From positions 263,982-327,981 of the forward strand of contig MNCI01009417.1 in the NCBI GenBank assembly GCA_015680685.1: a DNA stretch of 64,000 bases, read 5' to 3'. Position numbers and translations under genes: made by a program. The notes under the pieces were generated by a model, which saw only the letters and a program-made list of their open reading frames with translations, was not told the origin of the DNA and ran no database searches. Numbering within the stretch: position 1 is the stretch's first letter; each line of letters opens with the position of its first letter. Below, piece by piece: positions 1 to 10,283 of the stretch. This stretch comes from Gnetum montanum. Lineage: Eukaryota > Streptophyta > Gnetopsida > Gnetales > Gnetaceae.

Positions 1-470
1 TTCATCATTTAAATGCTTTATTAGTCAATTAAATCTCTCTCAACCCTTCTCCCATAGTTAAGTGCATTTAGTACAACCGCTTTGAGCATGTGCGTTATGC
101 TTGGTGATCCCAGTAACGAATAGCGTTTGGTAACCAAGGTTGCATTGGTTCAGGGTGTGAACGGTAAGTGGGAACAGATACTGATGCTAGGTTAATTTAG
201 GCTTAGTTAGTTAGTTAAAGTTAGTTAATTAGTCTCTTCACCCTTCACCTCATTAGCATAGGAGATAAAACAGAAAAGATATAAAAATCATATACCTCAG
301 ACTTAACCATACAACCGTGAAAAATATAAGTAAGTTTGGGAAGACAACGAACAATTAACCTTAAATGTTTCATGAGGCGTGTAGGCACTTAGTCTACGGA
401 GTTCGACTAGATCGTGAGTGTAACGCTCGTATTCGTATGGTTGAGTGTAGGGATACCTCGCCACTCATCA
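1..470 (+). mobile_element. Athila-like LTR, 3' (U5-side) end, solo LTR or 3' LTR
   Basis: The reverse complement of this stretch matches the outer part of the LTRs at 37500-38484 and 43927-44911, including the block around the conserved TATGGTTAAGT and the terminal TGATGAG. The element is therefore in the opposite orientation to the three Athila-like elements further right, and its sense strand is +. It ends with CTCATCA at 464-470, the inverted terminus of this LTR family. The next bases are not a tRNA-Asp primer site, so this is the end of a 3' LTR or a solo LTR, with the rest left of the window. The long open frame starting at 365 is only LTR sequence running into flank. Confidence 0.85.
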
Positions 471-797
471 ATGTTGAATGTAAACAGTTCACTACCTGGT
501 TTATCAATGTTAAGAAGTTATTCCCAATAATGTCCTGTCCATGGGATATCTCGATTCCAACCCACATAGATGATGTTGCATGGACTATGAATGATCTCTG
601 AAGTAAGGAGGAGAAGATGAAGGCATTACTGGATGCCTTTCGTCTTCCACTAAAGATTGTAGCTGCAATAGGATAGCCACAGTTGCCTCATCCACTACAA
701 GTGCTTAAAGCTGGTGAAGGTCCTTTAGAACCTTAAGAACCTCCACCACCTTGGACTATTTGATCTTCTCAACTACCTTCATGCCATGAGAGAACGT
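471..797. other. Unassigned spacer between two LTRs
   Basis: This lies between the end of the Athila-like LTR and the first base of the Tat-like LTR. One frame reads through with few stops and continues into the LTR, but no protein family is recognised. No promoter or RNA gene is seen. Confidence 0.5.
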
Positions 798-1560
798 TGA
801 AACATCGTGAAAATTTTGAGGCCTCAACGGTTCAGCAAAATCTTGTGACTCAGGCAAGGATTTGAGACAAGTCACAGCTCAGTAAGTTCCCTTTCCAGCT
901 AAGGGTCTGTTGTGCCACGCTATGTAGCACAGCATAATAAACTCCAGAGGACAGAACAAGACAAGGGGTGCATGACGGCAAGCCTTCAACTTTGTAAGTT
1001 TTCTATGTTTCAAAAATTTAACTTTTGGCATATTACGCCGCATTACACAACACAGCATAACGTAGCATAACACAGCGTAATGCCAGAAGACAATCCATCA
1101 CAACAACAGAGATGGAAAAATTTGAGACCTCGATGGTCCAGAAAAATCTCAAGGCTTAAGCAATGATCTACAGCATGCCTCACATCTCAGCAAGTTTTCT
1201 TTTTCGGCTAAGGGCCTATTACGCTACATTACGCAGTGTAGCGTAATAAACCCCGAAAGGACTGAACAGAAAGAAAGGAAGTGCGGCGACAACACTTCAA
1301 TTTTTTGCAGGTTTGCTATTTTACGCTGAATTACGCTATGCAGCGCAATTTAGCATGACACAGCGTAATACAAGCAATGACAAAGATAGCACAATTCAGG
1401 CATCATCAGTTCATATGTCACAATCCGCTCTCTAGCATATTGCAACGTAACCAAAGAAATAGTTTGTTGCCAAAGCTCCAGAAAAAGTAGTTTACGATGC
1501 ATTACACTTCAGAGCATAATGCAGTGTGGTGCTGCAAGCTTCAAACACGAACACACCAAG
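798..1560 (+). repeat. Degenerate ~300-bp tandem repeat in the U3 region, rich in GCGTAA/TTACGC
   Basis: Copy 1 (about 798-1090) and copy 2 (about 1108-1375) share the order: GAAAAATTTGAG-like start, CCAGAAAAATCTC-like block, GCTAAGGG, a stem of TTACGC and GCGTAA motifs, AGGACxGAACA, and a second TTACGC/GCGTAA cluster. A more degenerate third copy covers roughly 1400-1560. The inverted hexamers TTACGC and GCGTAA recur many times. Their position upstream of the TATA box suggests enhancer-like repeats, which is inference. Confidence 0.7.
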
Positions 1561-1626
1561 TCAATGGCATCTTGTAGGTTCAGGACACGCGTCATCTAAA
1601 CCGCGTTTTTCTCTTGACCCTAACCT

Positions 1627-1634
1627 TATAAATA
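1627..1634 (+). promoter_or_regulatory. TATA box of the Tat-like 5' LTR
   Basis: TATAAATA stands in a CCTTATAAATATT context downstream of the U3 repeats and about 0.9 kb upstream of gag, the expected layout of an LTR Pol II promoter. No transcription start can be shown from sequence. Confidence 0.6.
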
Positions 1635-2550
1635 TTTCAGTTGACAAAGATCAAGGGGTTGGCAAAAATTTCTCTGGATAGGAAAATTTTCTTCATGAGC
1701 AATTCTCTTTCATCAGCAATCGTTGACAACTCTTCAGCGATCATAAGAACATCAAAGGTGATTGGCAAGAATCCTTAATTAGAAATAGCCAGTTAATGGA
1801 TATTCTGCTTCAGGTTTGATTCCCTTGTGCCTAGATTGGCTAGAACAAGGTCGATCAGCCTTTGCTTGTTTTATCTTTAAATAGCTTCCTTGTTGTTGGC
1901 ACATGCTTCATCTAAATCGAAGTACACCTGTAATCATTGTATCCAACATATTTTTTTCATAAGTTAAATCCCAGATCTTGGGATTGCATACTCTCTAAAT
2001 CTAGTTTCTTGTGTCCTATTTATACGGATTTTGCAATCGCTTTAAATCGTTTACATCGTTTTCAATTACTTTCAAGATTAACGATATTATATCTCCTCAT
2101 AAAAATTGTCATCTTGCCATCCAATTATTACAGAATTTTTACTGATTAAGTAAGTCCCTGTCTGATCGACAAGATCGTTCAGGGCACCTCAAATTCGTCT
2201 TCTCCAGCACGGCCCTCGCATGGATCCAAGGTTGGAATTGTGTACATGAAAATCCACTCGGTATTTCTAGCAACCAATGTTTTCCATAGTTATAGTTTTC
2301 TGGCACTAGAAGGAGGGTCTTCATATCCGATCCACACTTTACGGGTAGTCTTGTAAGCTATCTGTACCCATTGTTGATCAACGTAAACGTAATACCTCCG
2401 TGGTTGTTTACGAGATTATGTGGTGTAGATCGCTCGCATCGACGATTCCTTTGGAATCCTACAGGATAGAAAGCCTTAATTATTGCCTTAGTTTGCCTTT
2501 GCCCTTGCGATCTTTATCCTTATCATCATTACTCCCGAACCGCATAGAAA

Positions 2551-4797
2551 ATGGCTACATCAACCACCGCTGTTGACATTGCCAACCTCGAGAATCCTTG
2601 GACCATGCAAGTTATGCCTCCTGTGGTCAAGCTGCTAACTAGTCCAGTGCAACCACGCTGCTCCCTCAGGCTTCAAAACAAAGAGCCTGAGGGACATGCT
2701 TAGCTCAGGGAACACTACAATTTCCTCTGTGCTAAATTTGCAGCAAACCTGCCCATGTATCCATAAGAAGTCGAAGAAAAACGAGAATATGAGTTCATGT
2801 ACTGCAACGGGAAGGAATTTATTCCTTCACATAACACCATTGCATCCCTGACAAATCAACAACAGTGGATCTTGGATCAAATGCTGTTGGCTAGGACATC
2901 GACAAAACAACAAGAGGAGTTGTTCCTTGATGAAACGCTTCATGACGGGCAAGATGATATAGACTCCCACTCTGAGGGAGGTAGTCATGCTGATTTTGCC
3001 ATGGCCCCTCCCTCCACGATGTCCCGTGTAAATCTGTTGTTCATGGTCACCATGCCCTTGATATTATCTAATACTAACTGAGTCCTGCACTCATCCCACC
3101 TACATTTTCTCTCTCCAACTATCCTCCTGGGCGACGGCCCATCACAAATCATTCCTCAACAAGTGCAATTACCTAATCCATCTCATCATGCACCTGCACC
3201 TATATCACCGTATGTACATGCGATACCTACTTAGCAATTACATACAACACCTATGTTCATCCCAACTCACATGACAGGGCCCGCCACTACAGCATGGTGG
3301 GTTCCAAACATGCCTCTTGTTGCGCATCCTACACAGATGTCCCATCTCCCCCATCATCAAAGCCAGGTCCCGTAGGTGCTAAACCCCATTACAGGATCAT
3401 TGTATGTGCCCCCGGCCACACAAACAGCATACCCAATGGCACATCCTACAGCGGTCGTCCCTATTCTGCCACCTAGCGTGGCTCCTCCTGCCATTCCACA
3501 AACGACCTCTCCATCCACAAGTCTGGATCAAGCCTTCCAACTTATTCAGACCCTCACGGAGGAAGTTAAATGCCTCAAGGCTACTGGTTTTTAAACAGTA
3601 CAAGTCATGTACTTTTACCATGACGATCCTATTAGTCCGATAGTGCCTGTTTTATCGTTAGCTCCTAGGATGCCACTTCCCCATTTTATGAAATATAATG
3701 GGGAAGGCGATCCTAATGCCCATTTAGTTACTTTCAAGTCAGAATCATTGCTATTGCAACAATGGCCACATACTATCATCTGTGTCTTTGCTATGTCCCT
3801 AACGAGTAAAGCTCTAGACTGGTATCGAGCATTCCCATGTGCTTCCATTTCAACTTTGGAGGAGATGTTAACTCAGTTTGTGACTCGTTTCAAGTACAAC
3901 CTGAAATCGGAAGTCACGCTGGACCAGCTCATGGGAGTCAAGCAAGAGCTGCTCGAGTTAGTTCAAAAGTTTATACAGTGGTGGAGCGCCACCTTGAACA
4001 AAATCCATGAACCCATCATGAAGGCCCATCTGTTGGCAATCTTCAAGGGGACAGTTAACGACTTTATCAAGTCTAAGCTATACTACCTCGCTCCCCGCTC
4101 CCTCAGCCAAGCCTTTACTCAGACTAAGAGCATCCAAGACGCAGCAAAGGCTAGCAAAGATGCGGCGTATGTGGTCTACAAAAATTCCCACAACAAGGGT
4201 AAGGACAAAGTCAAAGCTACGATAATGACAGTAGCGGCGGTTGCCGAGGGGGCCAAGAAGAAAAACAACAACAAGAAAACATCTGCGGAGCCTGCTAAGT
4301 CCACAACTAGCTCAAATAGTGTCAATCAAGAAATTCCTGCCCTTGAAGGACCTCCACAGCCGAGGCCTAAATTTGAGCGTAAGGATCGCTCAAATTACAC
4401 GATCCTACCTGTAAAGCCTTCAGAACTTCTAAAGAAATTATTGGGAACTGGCCACATCCGACATAAGATGGTGTCCGAGGAAGCTCTAAAACGCCACAGG
4501 CGCCATTGTGAGCTGCTCAAGAACCCCTCCTTGGCCCAACTGAACGAACCACCAGTCCCCAAGAACTTTAGGCTAGACCGATTTTGCGACTACCACCAAT
4601 TGTGTGGTCATGACATGAATTACTGCTGAGTGTTGAAAGATGACATTCAACGTATGATCGATCAAGGTGACCTGATCTTAGACAGCAGTAACCCAGTTCG
4701 TCCGAAAAACCAAGCCATGCATGTGTACCAAGACCCGTTAAATGCAAATAACGCAGGGTACACTATCAACATAGTGGGTATGGAGAGCGATGACTAG
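2551..4797 (+). pseudogene. gag: Decayed gag of the Tat-like element
   Basis: Gag forms the virus-like particle and packages element RNA. The reading starts at ATG 2551 and changes frame several times. The best stretch, 3607-4629 (340 codons), holds the retrotransposon gag core: FMKYNGEGDPNAHLVTF near residues 28-44, W-Y-R-AF near 72-76, and LTQFVTRF near 87-94. A lysine-rich region follows, then the nucleocapsid-like motif CDYHQLCGHDMNYC at the end of the open frame. That motif is followed, after one TGA stop, by VLKDDIQRMIDQG, a combination known from Tat gag proteins. The stretch before 3607 is proline-rich with several stops. The protein is not expressible as it stands. Confidence 0.85.
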
Positions 4798-5484
4798 GCA
4801 CAGCCAAAGCAACCCTTTGTGTTACGCGTGCCTCCTCGCTCGCCTCAAACGATAAACCCGTCAACATCAATGGGTGTGGCTCAGTGACAACCTTTCATCC
4901 TCTGAGTCCTATCTCCTACCTTCGTTCCACACCCCACTATTGATAAAGCCGCGGCCTAGCCCGCGCCCACACCTAGGGCACCCTTCATCATTAGGGTGCC
5001 AAAGCCGTCAGTTGCTCCTGCTACATAGGAGCAAATCTCTAAGTGAACACCCCAATCACAACTTAATAGGAAAAGAGAGGGATGTATGATGGGTAACAAA
5101 ACCAAGGATCGATTTACGCTAGGGCTCCCCAAGCCTACACCCCTTGCCTCAGTGCCCTTGGCCCCACCTTCTTCTAAAAAAGGCGATGTTACGCACACGC
5201 GGCCACCTTCTCCCTACCCAAGAAAATACAACCCTCAACCAGAAGTTGTTCCACCTCAAGAAATCTATCTCCTGGGATGAATGGAAGAGGAGAAGGGTAA
5301 CAAACAACCAGATCGTGGGCATAATCTCCTTGATGTTTTTACGCAAGTCAAGTAGGCTCTCAAACAGAAAAATACAACGCTGAGCCTGTACGACTTGTTG
5401 ATGACATCCCAAAATCATCGTGACGCCATGGTTCGCATGCTAATGTCAATACTGGTGGACAAAAACTTGCCAGCAAATGAAGAA

Positions 5485-6145
5485 GCAATCCATTAGGTCA
5501 TGCTTCCTCACACTGCTGAAAAACTACAATCTCCCCAATTGACATTTCATGACGAGTCCATTAAGGATGACCCAGAAAAGGGTCAGGTGACAACAGCGCC
5601 CATGTTCATCACTATCCGGGTTGGCCAATATAGAATCCGGAGAGTACACGTGGATGAAGGGGCCGCTGCCAATGTCATCCCATTCCCTATAGTGGACAAA
5701 CTGGGTTTGCTCGACTAGATCAATACCACAACAACAACATGTCTAAAATTGTTTAATGAGGCAAGAGTGCAAGTTAAGGGAACAGTTCACATCAATTTTG
5801 TAGCAGGGGATCAATTCCCCACAAACGCAGTGTTCATCATCGTCAAGAAGATGCCTAGCTTCAATCTAATCTTAGGGAGGTTTTGGTTAGCTCAATTAAG
5901 GGCAGTGTCATCACCCATTCATCAAGAAGTCCACTTGCCCTATGCAGGAGGGGAAGTGATCATCCATGATGATAAGATGATCACTCAAGTCTTTAACAAC
6001 ATAGAAATGGAATAAGGGTCAGAGGTCGAGGTTCCTGAAGACCAAACCCCTGTCCCAACAGTTGAACAGGTTGACACAGTGGCCGATGAAAGCTTGACTT
6101 GGGCTGAACTACCCTTCCAGGGAGAAAATGGTAGCGTAGAATAAT
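5485..6145 (+). pseudogene. pol: Aspartic protease region of the Tat-like pol
   Basis: Retroviral-type aspartic protease that would mature the polyprotein. The active-site region reads RRVHVDEGAAANVIPF (about 5636-5686), where DEGA stands for the usual D-[ST]-G-[AS]. A second conserved block NLILGRFWL follows near 5860-5890. One TAG at 5716-5718 breaks the frame between them, and the frame ends at 6013 and again near 6144. The leader before 5500 contains VRMLMSILVDKNLPANEEAIH in a broken frame. The chain does not continue into RT: a 5.8-kb spacer intervenes. Confidence 0.8.
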
Positions 6146-6297
6146 GCTATAATAAGCCTCCTCGCCTATATGCATTGCCAAACCTAAAAACAATCAAGAA
6201 ACAATTACAAAGCTAGCAAATGAACATGTTAGCGTAACATGTTGTATTAGTCCACATTGTTTACTATTATGTAGTTTACGCCCTTCCTCGTCTCGCT

Positions 6298-6640
6298 TTA
6301 TCCTTTTACGCATAAGGTGATGATGGCCCGAAATGGCCTTAAACTAGTGACGATCCACCATGGCCTAAAACTGGCAAATGTAATTTATCCTTTTACGCTT
6401 AAGATGATGATGGCCCGAAATGGCCTTAAACTAGTGACGATCCACCATGGCCTAAAACTGGCAAATGTAATTTATCCTTTTACGCTTAAGATGATGATGG
6501 CCCGAAATGGCCTTAAACTAGTGACGGCCCACCATGGCCTAAAACTAGCAAATGTAATTTATCCTTTCACGCATAAGGTGATTTACGACCCGAAATGGCC
6601 TTAAACTATTTACGGCCTGCTACATGTTCCACTTCATGAA
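6298..6640 (+). repeat. 87-bp minisatellite, about 4 copies
   Basis: The units begin TTTATCCTTTTACGC at about 6298, 6385, 6472 and 6559 and contain GATGATGGCCCGAAATGG, CTTAAACTAG and CCTAAAACTGGCAAATG. Because 87 is divisible by three, the array reads as a repeated 29-residue peptide, but this is a by-product of the period. The CTTAAACT-GGC core links the array to the clusters at 11440-11760 and 15288-15690. Confidence 0.9.
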
Positions 6641-6733
6641 AGATAAAATCTTTACTCCAGCCTACATAGGCCAAAAAAACAATTATCTTTTACTTCATTC
6701 CAATATAATAAAATGTTGACCAATATGGCCACA

Positions 6734-7033
6734 TCACATGTCACCTTTACTAACACTTTCACTTTTGTCATGCAACTCCACCTCTGCCTCAAGAAAATCA
6801 TCCTCGTAAGGACCTTCTTCTTATGGTGTCTCTTCATGAGGGAGGTCCTCTCTACAAGGCTCTTCCTCACAGGATTTCTCACCATGAGGACCATCATCTT
6901 CATTATGCTCCTCCTCATGAAGGCCCTCTTCGCGAGGACCNCCTTCATTACGCTCCTCCTTGTGAAGAGCCTCTTCACAGGGATCATCATCTTCATTATG
7001 CTCATTTTCATGAGGATCCTCCTCATTCCGATC
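6734..7033 (-). pseudogene. Antisense gene exon 8 with a 15-residue acidic repeat
   Basis: The acceptor CATACTATAG precedes 7033 and joins in phase 0 to exon 7. The exon encodes a Glu/His/Asp-rich tail with a period of about 15 residues: blocks ending in EDDDP, NEGGP and EDDGP, each followed by an EE-x-L-H-x-E type start. A TAA at 6823-6821 interrupts the repeat, which continues in frame as EEGPYEDDFLEAEVELHDK to a TGA at 6736-6734. The N at 6941 falls in this exon. Confidence 0.55.
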
Positions 7034-7112
7034 CTATAGTATGACATGACGCACACATTAGCATTGCCATCGAGATTACGCATAATAAGAATGCAATAAT
7101 CCTACAACTTAC

Positions 7113-8156
7113 CTGTGATGGTCCCGCGTCAGCTGCGAAAGGAACCTGCTCCAAGCCAACCCACAGACGTTGCATGATCTCGTCCTCGGTAAGTTTAGAC
7201 CAAACGCCATCTCCTAGATCAGTTCCAGTCTTAACCTTCCTCTTTTCCACAGGATTTCATCAGGTTGGTTCAGGGAAGAAGGAAGGGACAGTGGTTTCCT
7301 TGCCAGGTAGGGTTATTTCCCTTTCTGGAGAGGCGCTTACTGTCACTTACTCCTGAAACTTTTCGTACGCACCAGAAGCACCGATGACATCAAGAAATAG
7401 TCAAAGGGACCGTGCTTCAACTGCAGAATCCTTGTAATGTTGGCGGTAGGCAGCACATTCTCGCTTATACACGTGCTTATGATCTTTCTATGTTTGCCCC
7501 CATTTTTGAACCGTCGCGCAGTAATCCTTCCAGTCTTGGTTCTTCTGGGCTAGGAGATTCATTTGCATCTGTTGCTCAATGAGTTCATGACTGGCTTGGA
7601 CATTATTTCTGACAACCATCCAATAGCAGGCGTAATTAATTACAGCTGTCCACTAGTTCTCATCATTGGCCTCTCGAGCTAGCAAAAATTCATTGCGGGA
7701 CTCTAAGTCCTCAACCCTACCAGTTAGGAATGTCTTCTTCTTTTCTGCTTTATGCAACCTCTTCCAAAGAGCTTCATTGACGTTTTGGCACTCCCATAAA
7801 GAGCGGGTCAAGCGTAATGCACATTTACGCATTTCGTCGTAAAGGTTGCAAGGCACTTCGGTCAACTCCGGTGAGGGTTCGGGTGCAATGTCCAAGTCAA
7901 CGGGCTCTTTAGGATCCCATCTAAGGCAAGATCTTGTAACATAAAAATAACAGTGAGATGTAACAAAATGATACAATATCATAATGCCAACAATCCCTAC
8001 GTTATAACACTCGCGTACCAATCTCAGGATCGATTCGCTCTCAGCGGCCGATCATATCCTTTGCAATGCCTTTCATAAAAGCAAATTTATCAGGGGTCTC
8101 ACCCTAATGCTGAGTGGGTGCCACTGATAAGTGCCCGACGCCAGCGTCAGAAGTAC
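7113..8156 (-). pseudogene. Antisense gene exons 6-7
   Basis: Exon 6 (8156-8019) reads TSDAGVGHLSVAPTQH, a TAG, GETPDKFAFMKGIAKDMIGR, a TGA, ERIDPEI; both stops are one transition away from Gln or Trp. Exon 7 (about 7932-7113) is open from EPVDLDIAPEPSPELTEV through a basic, possibly coiled-coil stretch (LWKRLHKAEKKKTF, VEDLESRNEFLLARE), then carries several stops but continues with ELIEQQMQMNLLAQKNQDWK and ends FAADAGPSQ at a perfect donor CAG|GTAAGT. The 6-7 joint does not keep the frame as read, so one border or one indel is misplaced. Confidence 0.5.
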
Positions 8157-8299
8157 CTACTACGCAAACAAAAACAGGTTAGATGCAGTGTGATAGACAT
8201 AAAGGATAATTGTGACCTATGATAACGCAAAAACTTGCTTCAACAAAACCCTTGATGGTAGTAACATGAAACTACCCTTTGAGGAAAAGTCAAATTCAC

Positions 8300-8506
8300 C
8301 TACAACAAGCTACTCCTTTTTTCCCAGTTCATCCAGAAGGACTTCAGTATCCTCTACTTTCACTTCTTCTTCACGCACAAGAAACTGTATGCCACCTGCG
8401 TTACTAACAAGGGCCTCCTTTTCCAAAATTGGGGTCCCTCCTTCATGTTGTATAACTATTGCCCCTGTTTTAGGGGTCAACTCCTCTACATTCTTCCCTT
8501 TGTCTG
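8300..8506 (-). pseudogene. Antisense gene exon 5
   Basis: A T-rich acceptor (TTTTTTTTAG) precedes 8506. The split codon from exon 4 (G|CA) gives Ala followed by DKGKNVEELTPKTGAIV, and the frame stays open to a TAG at 8312-8310. Reading past that TAG, which may be a mutated CAG, reaches a donor G|GTGAAT at 8300 whose phase fits exon 6. The segment is glutamate-rich and of unknown function. Confidence 0.5.
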
Positions 8507-8608
8507 CTAAAAAAAATAGTTAGAAAAAACACTTACAAAAGCTACGCGATGCCACATCTGTACGTAGCATAACAAATATATAAACTAATTACACATCTCT
8601 TTACTTAC

Positions 8609-9657
8609 CAGCTAGGGGATTGTTCCTGTGAAACTTAATTTGCAACCTCCTCCTCTTTATGTCAATCGGATCAACGGACTCCACAGTCAGACAAGACTTT
8701 TTCCACTGGACTAACGAATCCACTATTTCTACTACAAGGCATTTCCCCTTTGACACACTACTGGTGAAAGAAGGGAGTGCTCCATCCATGCTGTCCTGGC
8801 CCTGCATACGGGTGCTGCCAAACTCTTAGTGGTAAGTGAAAATGAATCTCCAATGCCTTAGGGAGGATCTTGCGATCGGGTAGTGCCAAAAACCTGGGAA
8901 AACCAAGGTTTGGAAATCTAGTTATGATCCTGTTACACCTAGATTCCATCCCTCTGAACCACCAAGAATTCGACAAAACACCAAAAGCAAGCTATAAAGA
9001 AGGCAAAATGCACGTTGAAGCGGGACTCAAGCTTTTTGCCAAGCTTGACCATTTTAGCTTGCAGGCCTTTAGCAAAATAGCTGGCCCAATTATATTGTGT
9101 CCCCTCCTCCATAACCTCTCACATGATCTGAGCCTATTCTATGGTAAGGATTCTCCCCTGGGAAAGCAACTTGGGGAGGGCACGGGCTTGGAAGAGGGGG
9201 TAAATGGTATGAGCCACCTCCGGCTCGATTTTATTAGCAAGGATTCCTTTCACTTCCTTGATAACCCCCAACCACTCCTCTATCTCCTTCTGGTACTTAG
9301 AACTCCTTTTTGACTTTTCCTCTACCGGAAGGCCATCGGAGAGAACACCAAAAAAGTCAGTGAATAGTTGAGCGTCAATGTCAAAACAAACATGCACATT
9401 ACGCATGCATATGTAAAGACGCTCAGCTTCTCTATTGAAAGAGTTAACAAGGGTCAACATTTCACCCGCGGTGATGTCAGGGGTTACAACCAAAAATAAT
9501 TCCATTAGTCTAGCTTCCTGGAGGTTATTGGTTAGGACAGCTGGGGCTACACTATGGCTAAGCCAACATTGCGCCTCTTTTATGTCACCATAACGAAACA
9601 GAAGATTGTTCGCTTCACGCCCGGAGGCCATAACAGTGATCTCCCGTGATTCCCTAA
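8609..9657 (-). pseudogene. Antisense gene exon 4 (largest)
   Basis: The acceptor TATGTTTACAG precedes 9657 and the donor GCTG|GTAAGT follows 8609. The first ~173 codons are open (VRESREITVMASG onward, including FTDFFGVLSDGLPVEE and a lysine/glutamate-rich helix). TAG and TGA stops then interrupt a segment that stays recognisable to about 8950 with QYNWASYFAKGLQAK. The last part is open in another frame and ends with IDIKRRRLQIKF and a serine just before the donor. One or more indels are therefore needed. I do not recognise the family; a plant-mobile-domain-type protein is possible but not shown. Confidence 0.55.
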
Positions 9658-9723
9658 CTGTAAACATATGACAAGGGTTTAGACAATATAGCCAAATAAA
9701 CCGATTTCACACATTGTTTTCAC

Positions 9724-10036
9724 CCTGTAAGATTATAAAATAAACCATCATAGCATAAATTACTGCGTCTAAAAGGCGAAGGAAATGATGGGATTTTCTC
9801 TTTCACGTCTGCAGCAGTGAATGGACAATCCAATTCACTCCTTGTCTAGCCATCCGAGCCTTTTGCACTTGGTGAAAAATTCGACATAGCAGTTAGGGTA
9901 ATGTGGGATTTCCAATTCCAGTTGTCCCATAACACTAGCACGTACATTACTAATAGAGGTGGACTCCTTTATGGCCATTTTGGTCATAGACAACGTATCT
10001 GTATCGCCCTGGAGACCGTCGTAATTGATAAAAAAC
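9724..10036 (-). pseudogene. Antisense gene exon 3
   Basis: The acceptor TTTGTGATGTAG precedes 10036. The frame carried over from exon 2 is open for about 66 codons, beginning VFFINYDGLQGDTDTLS and ending FFTKCKRLGWLDKE before a TGA at 9837-9835. A one-base shift then reopens the frame as DCPFTAADVKEKIPSF and on to about 9724. The family is not recognised. The KRLGWLDKE...FTAADVKEKIP segment looks like a compact helical domain. Confidence in the exon is moderate because a single acceptor gives such a long in-phase frame. Confidence 0.55.
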
Positions 10037-10283
10037 CTACATCACAAAATGTAGACAATTGTTTACATGGGTCACAAATTCAGACAAATAGTTACCATAG
10101 TTATAATGATGTGGAAACACTTAGCCGCTTGCATAATACACAATCCCAGGTGGATTCTAGAAATAGGTTGTAAGATGACGAGCCACGAACAGAGTGTTGT
10201 AGGCGTGATAACAATTAAACCTGGGCATATCCCAGATCTAAGACAAACACCTCAAACCCTTGGCACTCTGTTCACGGTCTTAC

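Larger units (their letters stand above)
798..2540 (+). repeat. 5' LTR of the Tat-like element (right edge uncertain)
   Basis: The left edge is set by alignment with the 3' LTR stub at 16869: both begin TGAAACA(T/C)CGTGAAAATTT, and the 3' copy is preceded by a polypurine tract. Only about 60 bases of the 3' copy survive, so the right edge cannot be fixed by comparison; it lies before the gag start at 2551. No primer-binding site is identified with confidence. The LTR holds an upstream tandem triplication and a TATA box at 1627. Confidence 0.65.

Noticed and set aside
365-601. 78-codon ORF on the + strand
   Set aside because: Its first 35 codons are the end of the Athila-like LTR in reverse orientation; the rest is unrecognised flank.
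6317-6604. ORF with a repeated 29-residue peptide
   Set aside because: By-product of an 87-bp minisatellite whose period is divisible by three.
7653-8021. Single 122-codon - strand ORF as an independent gene
   Set aside because: Its frame fits better as part of exon 7 of the antisense gene; the N-terminal part reads through an intron.
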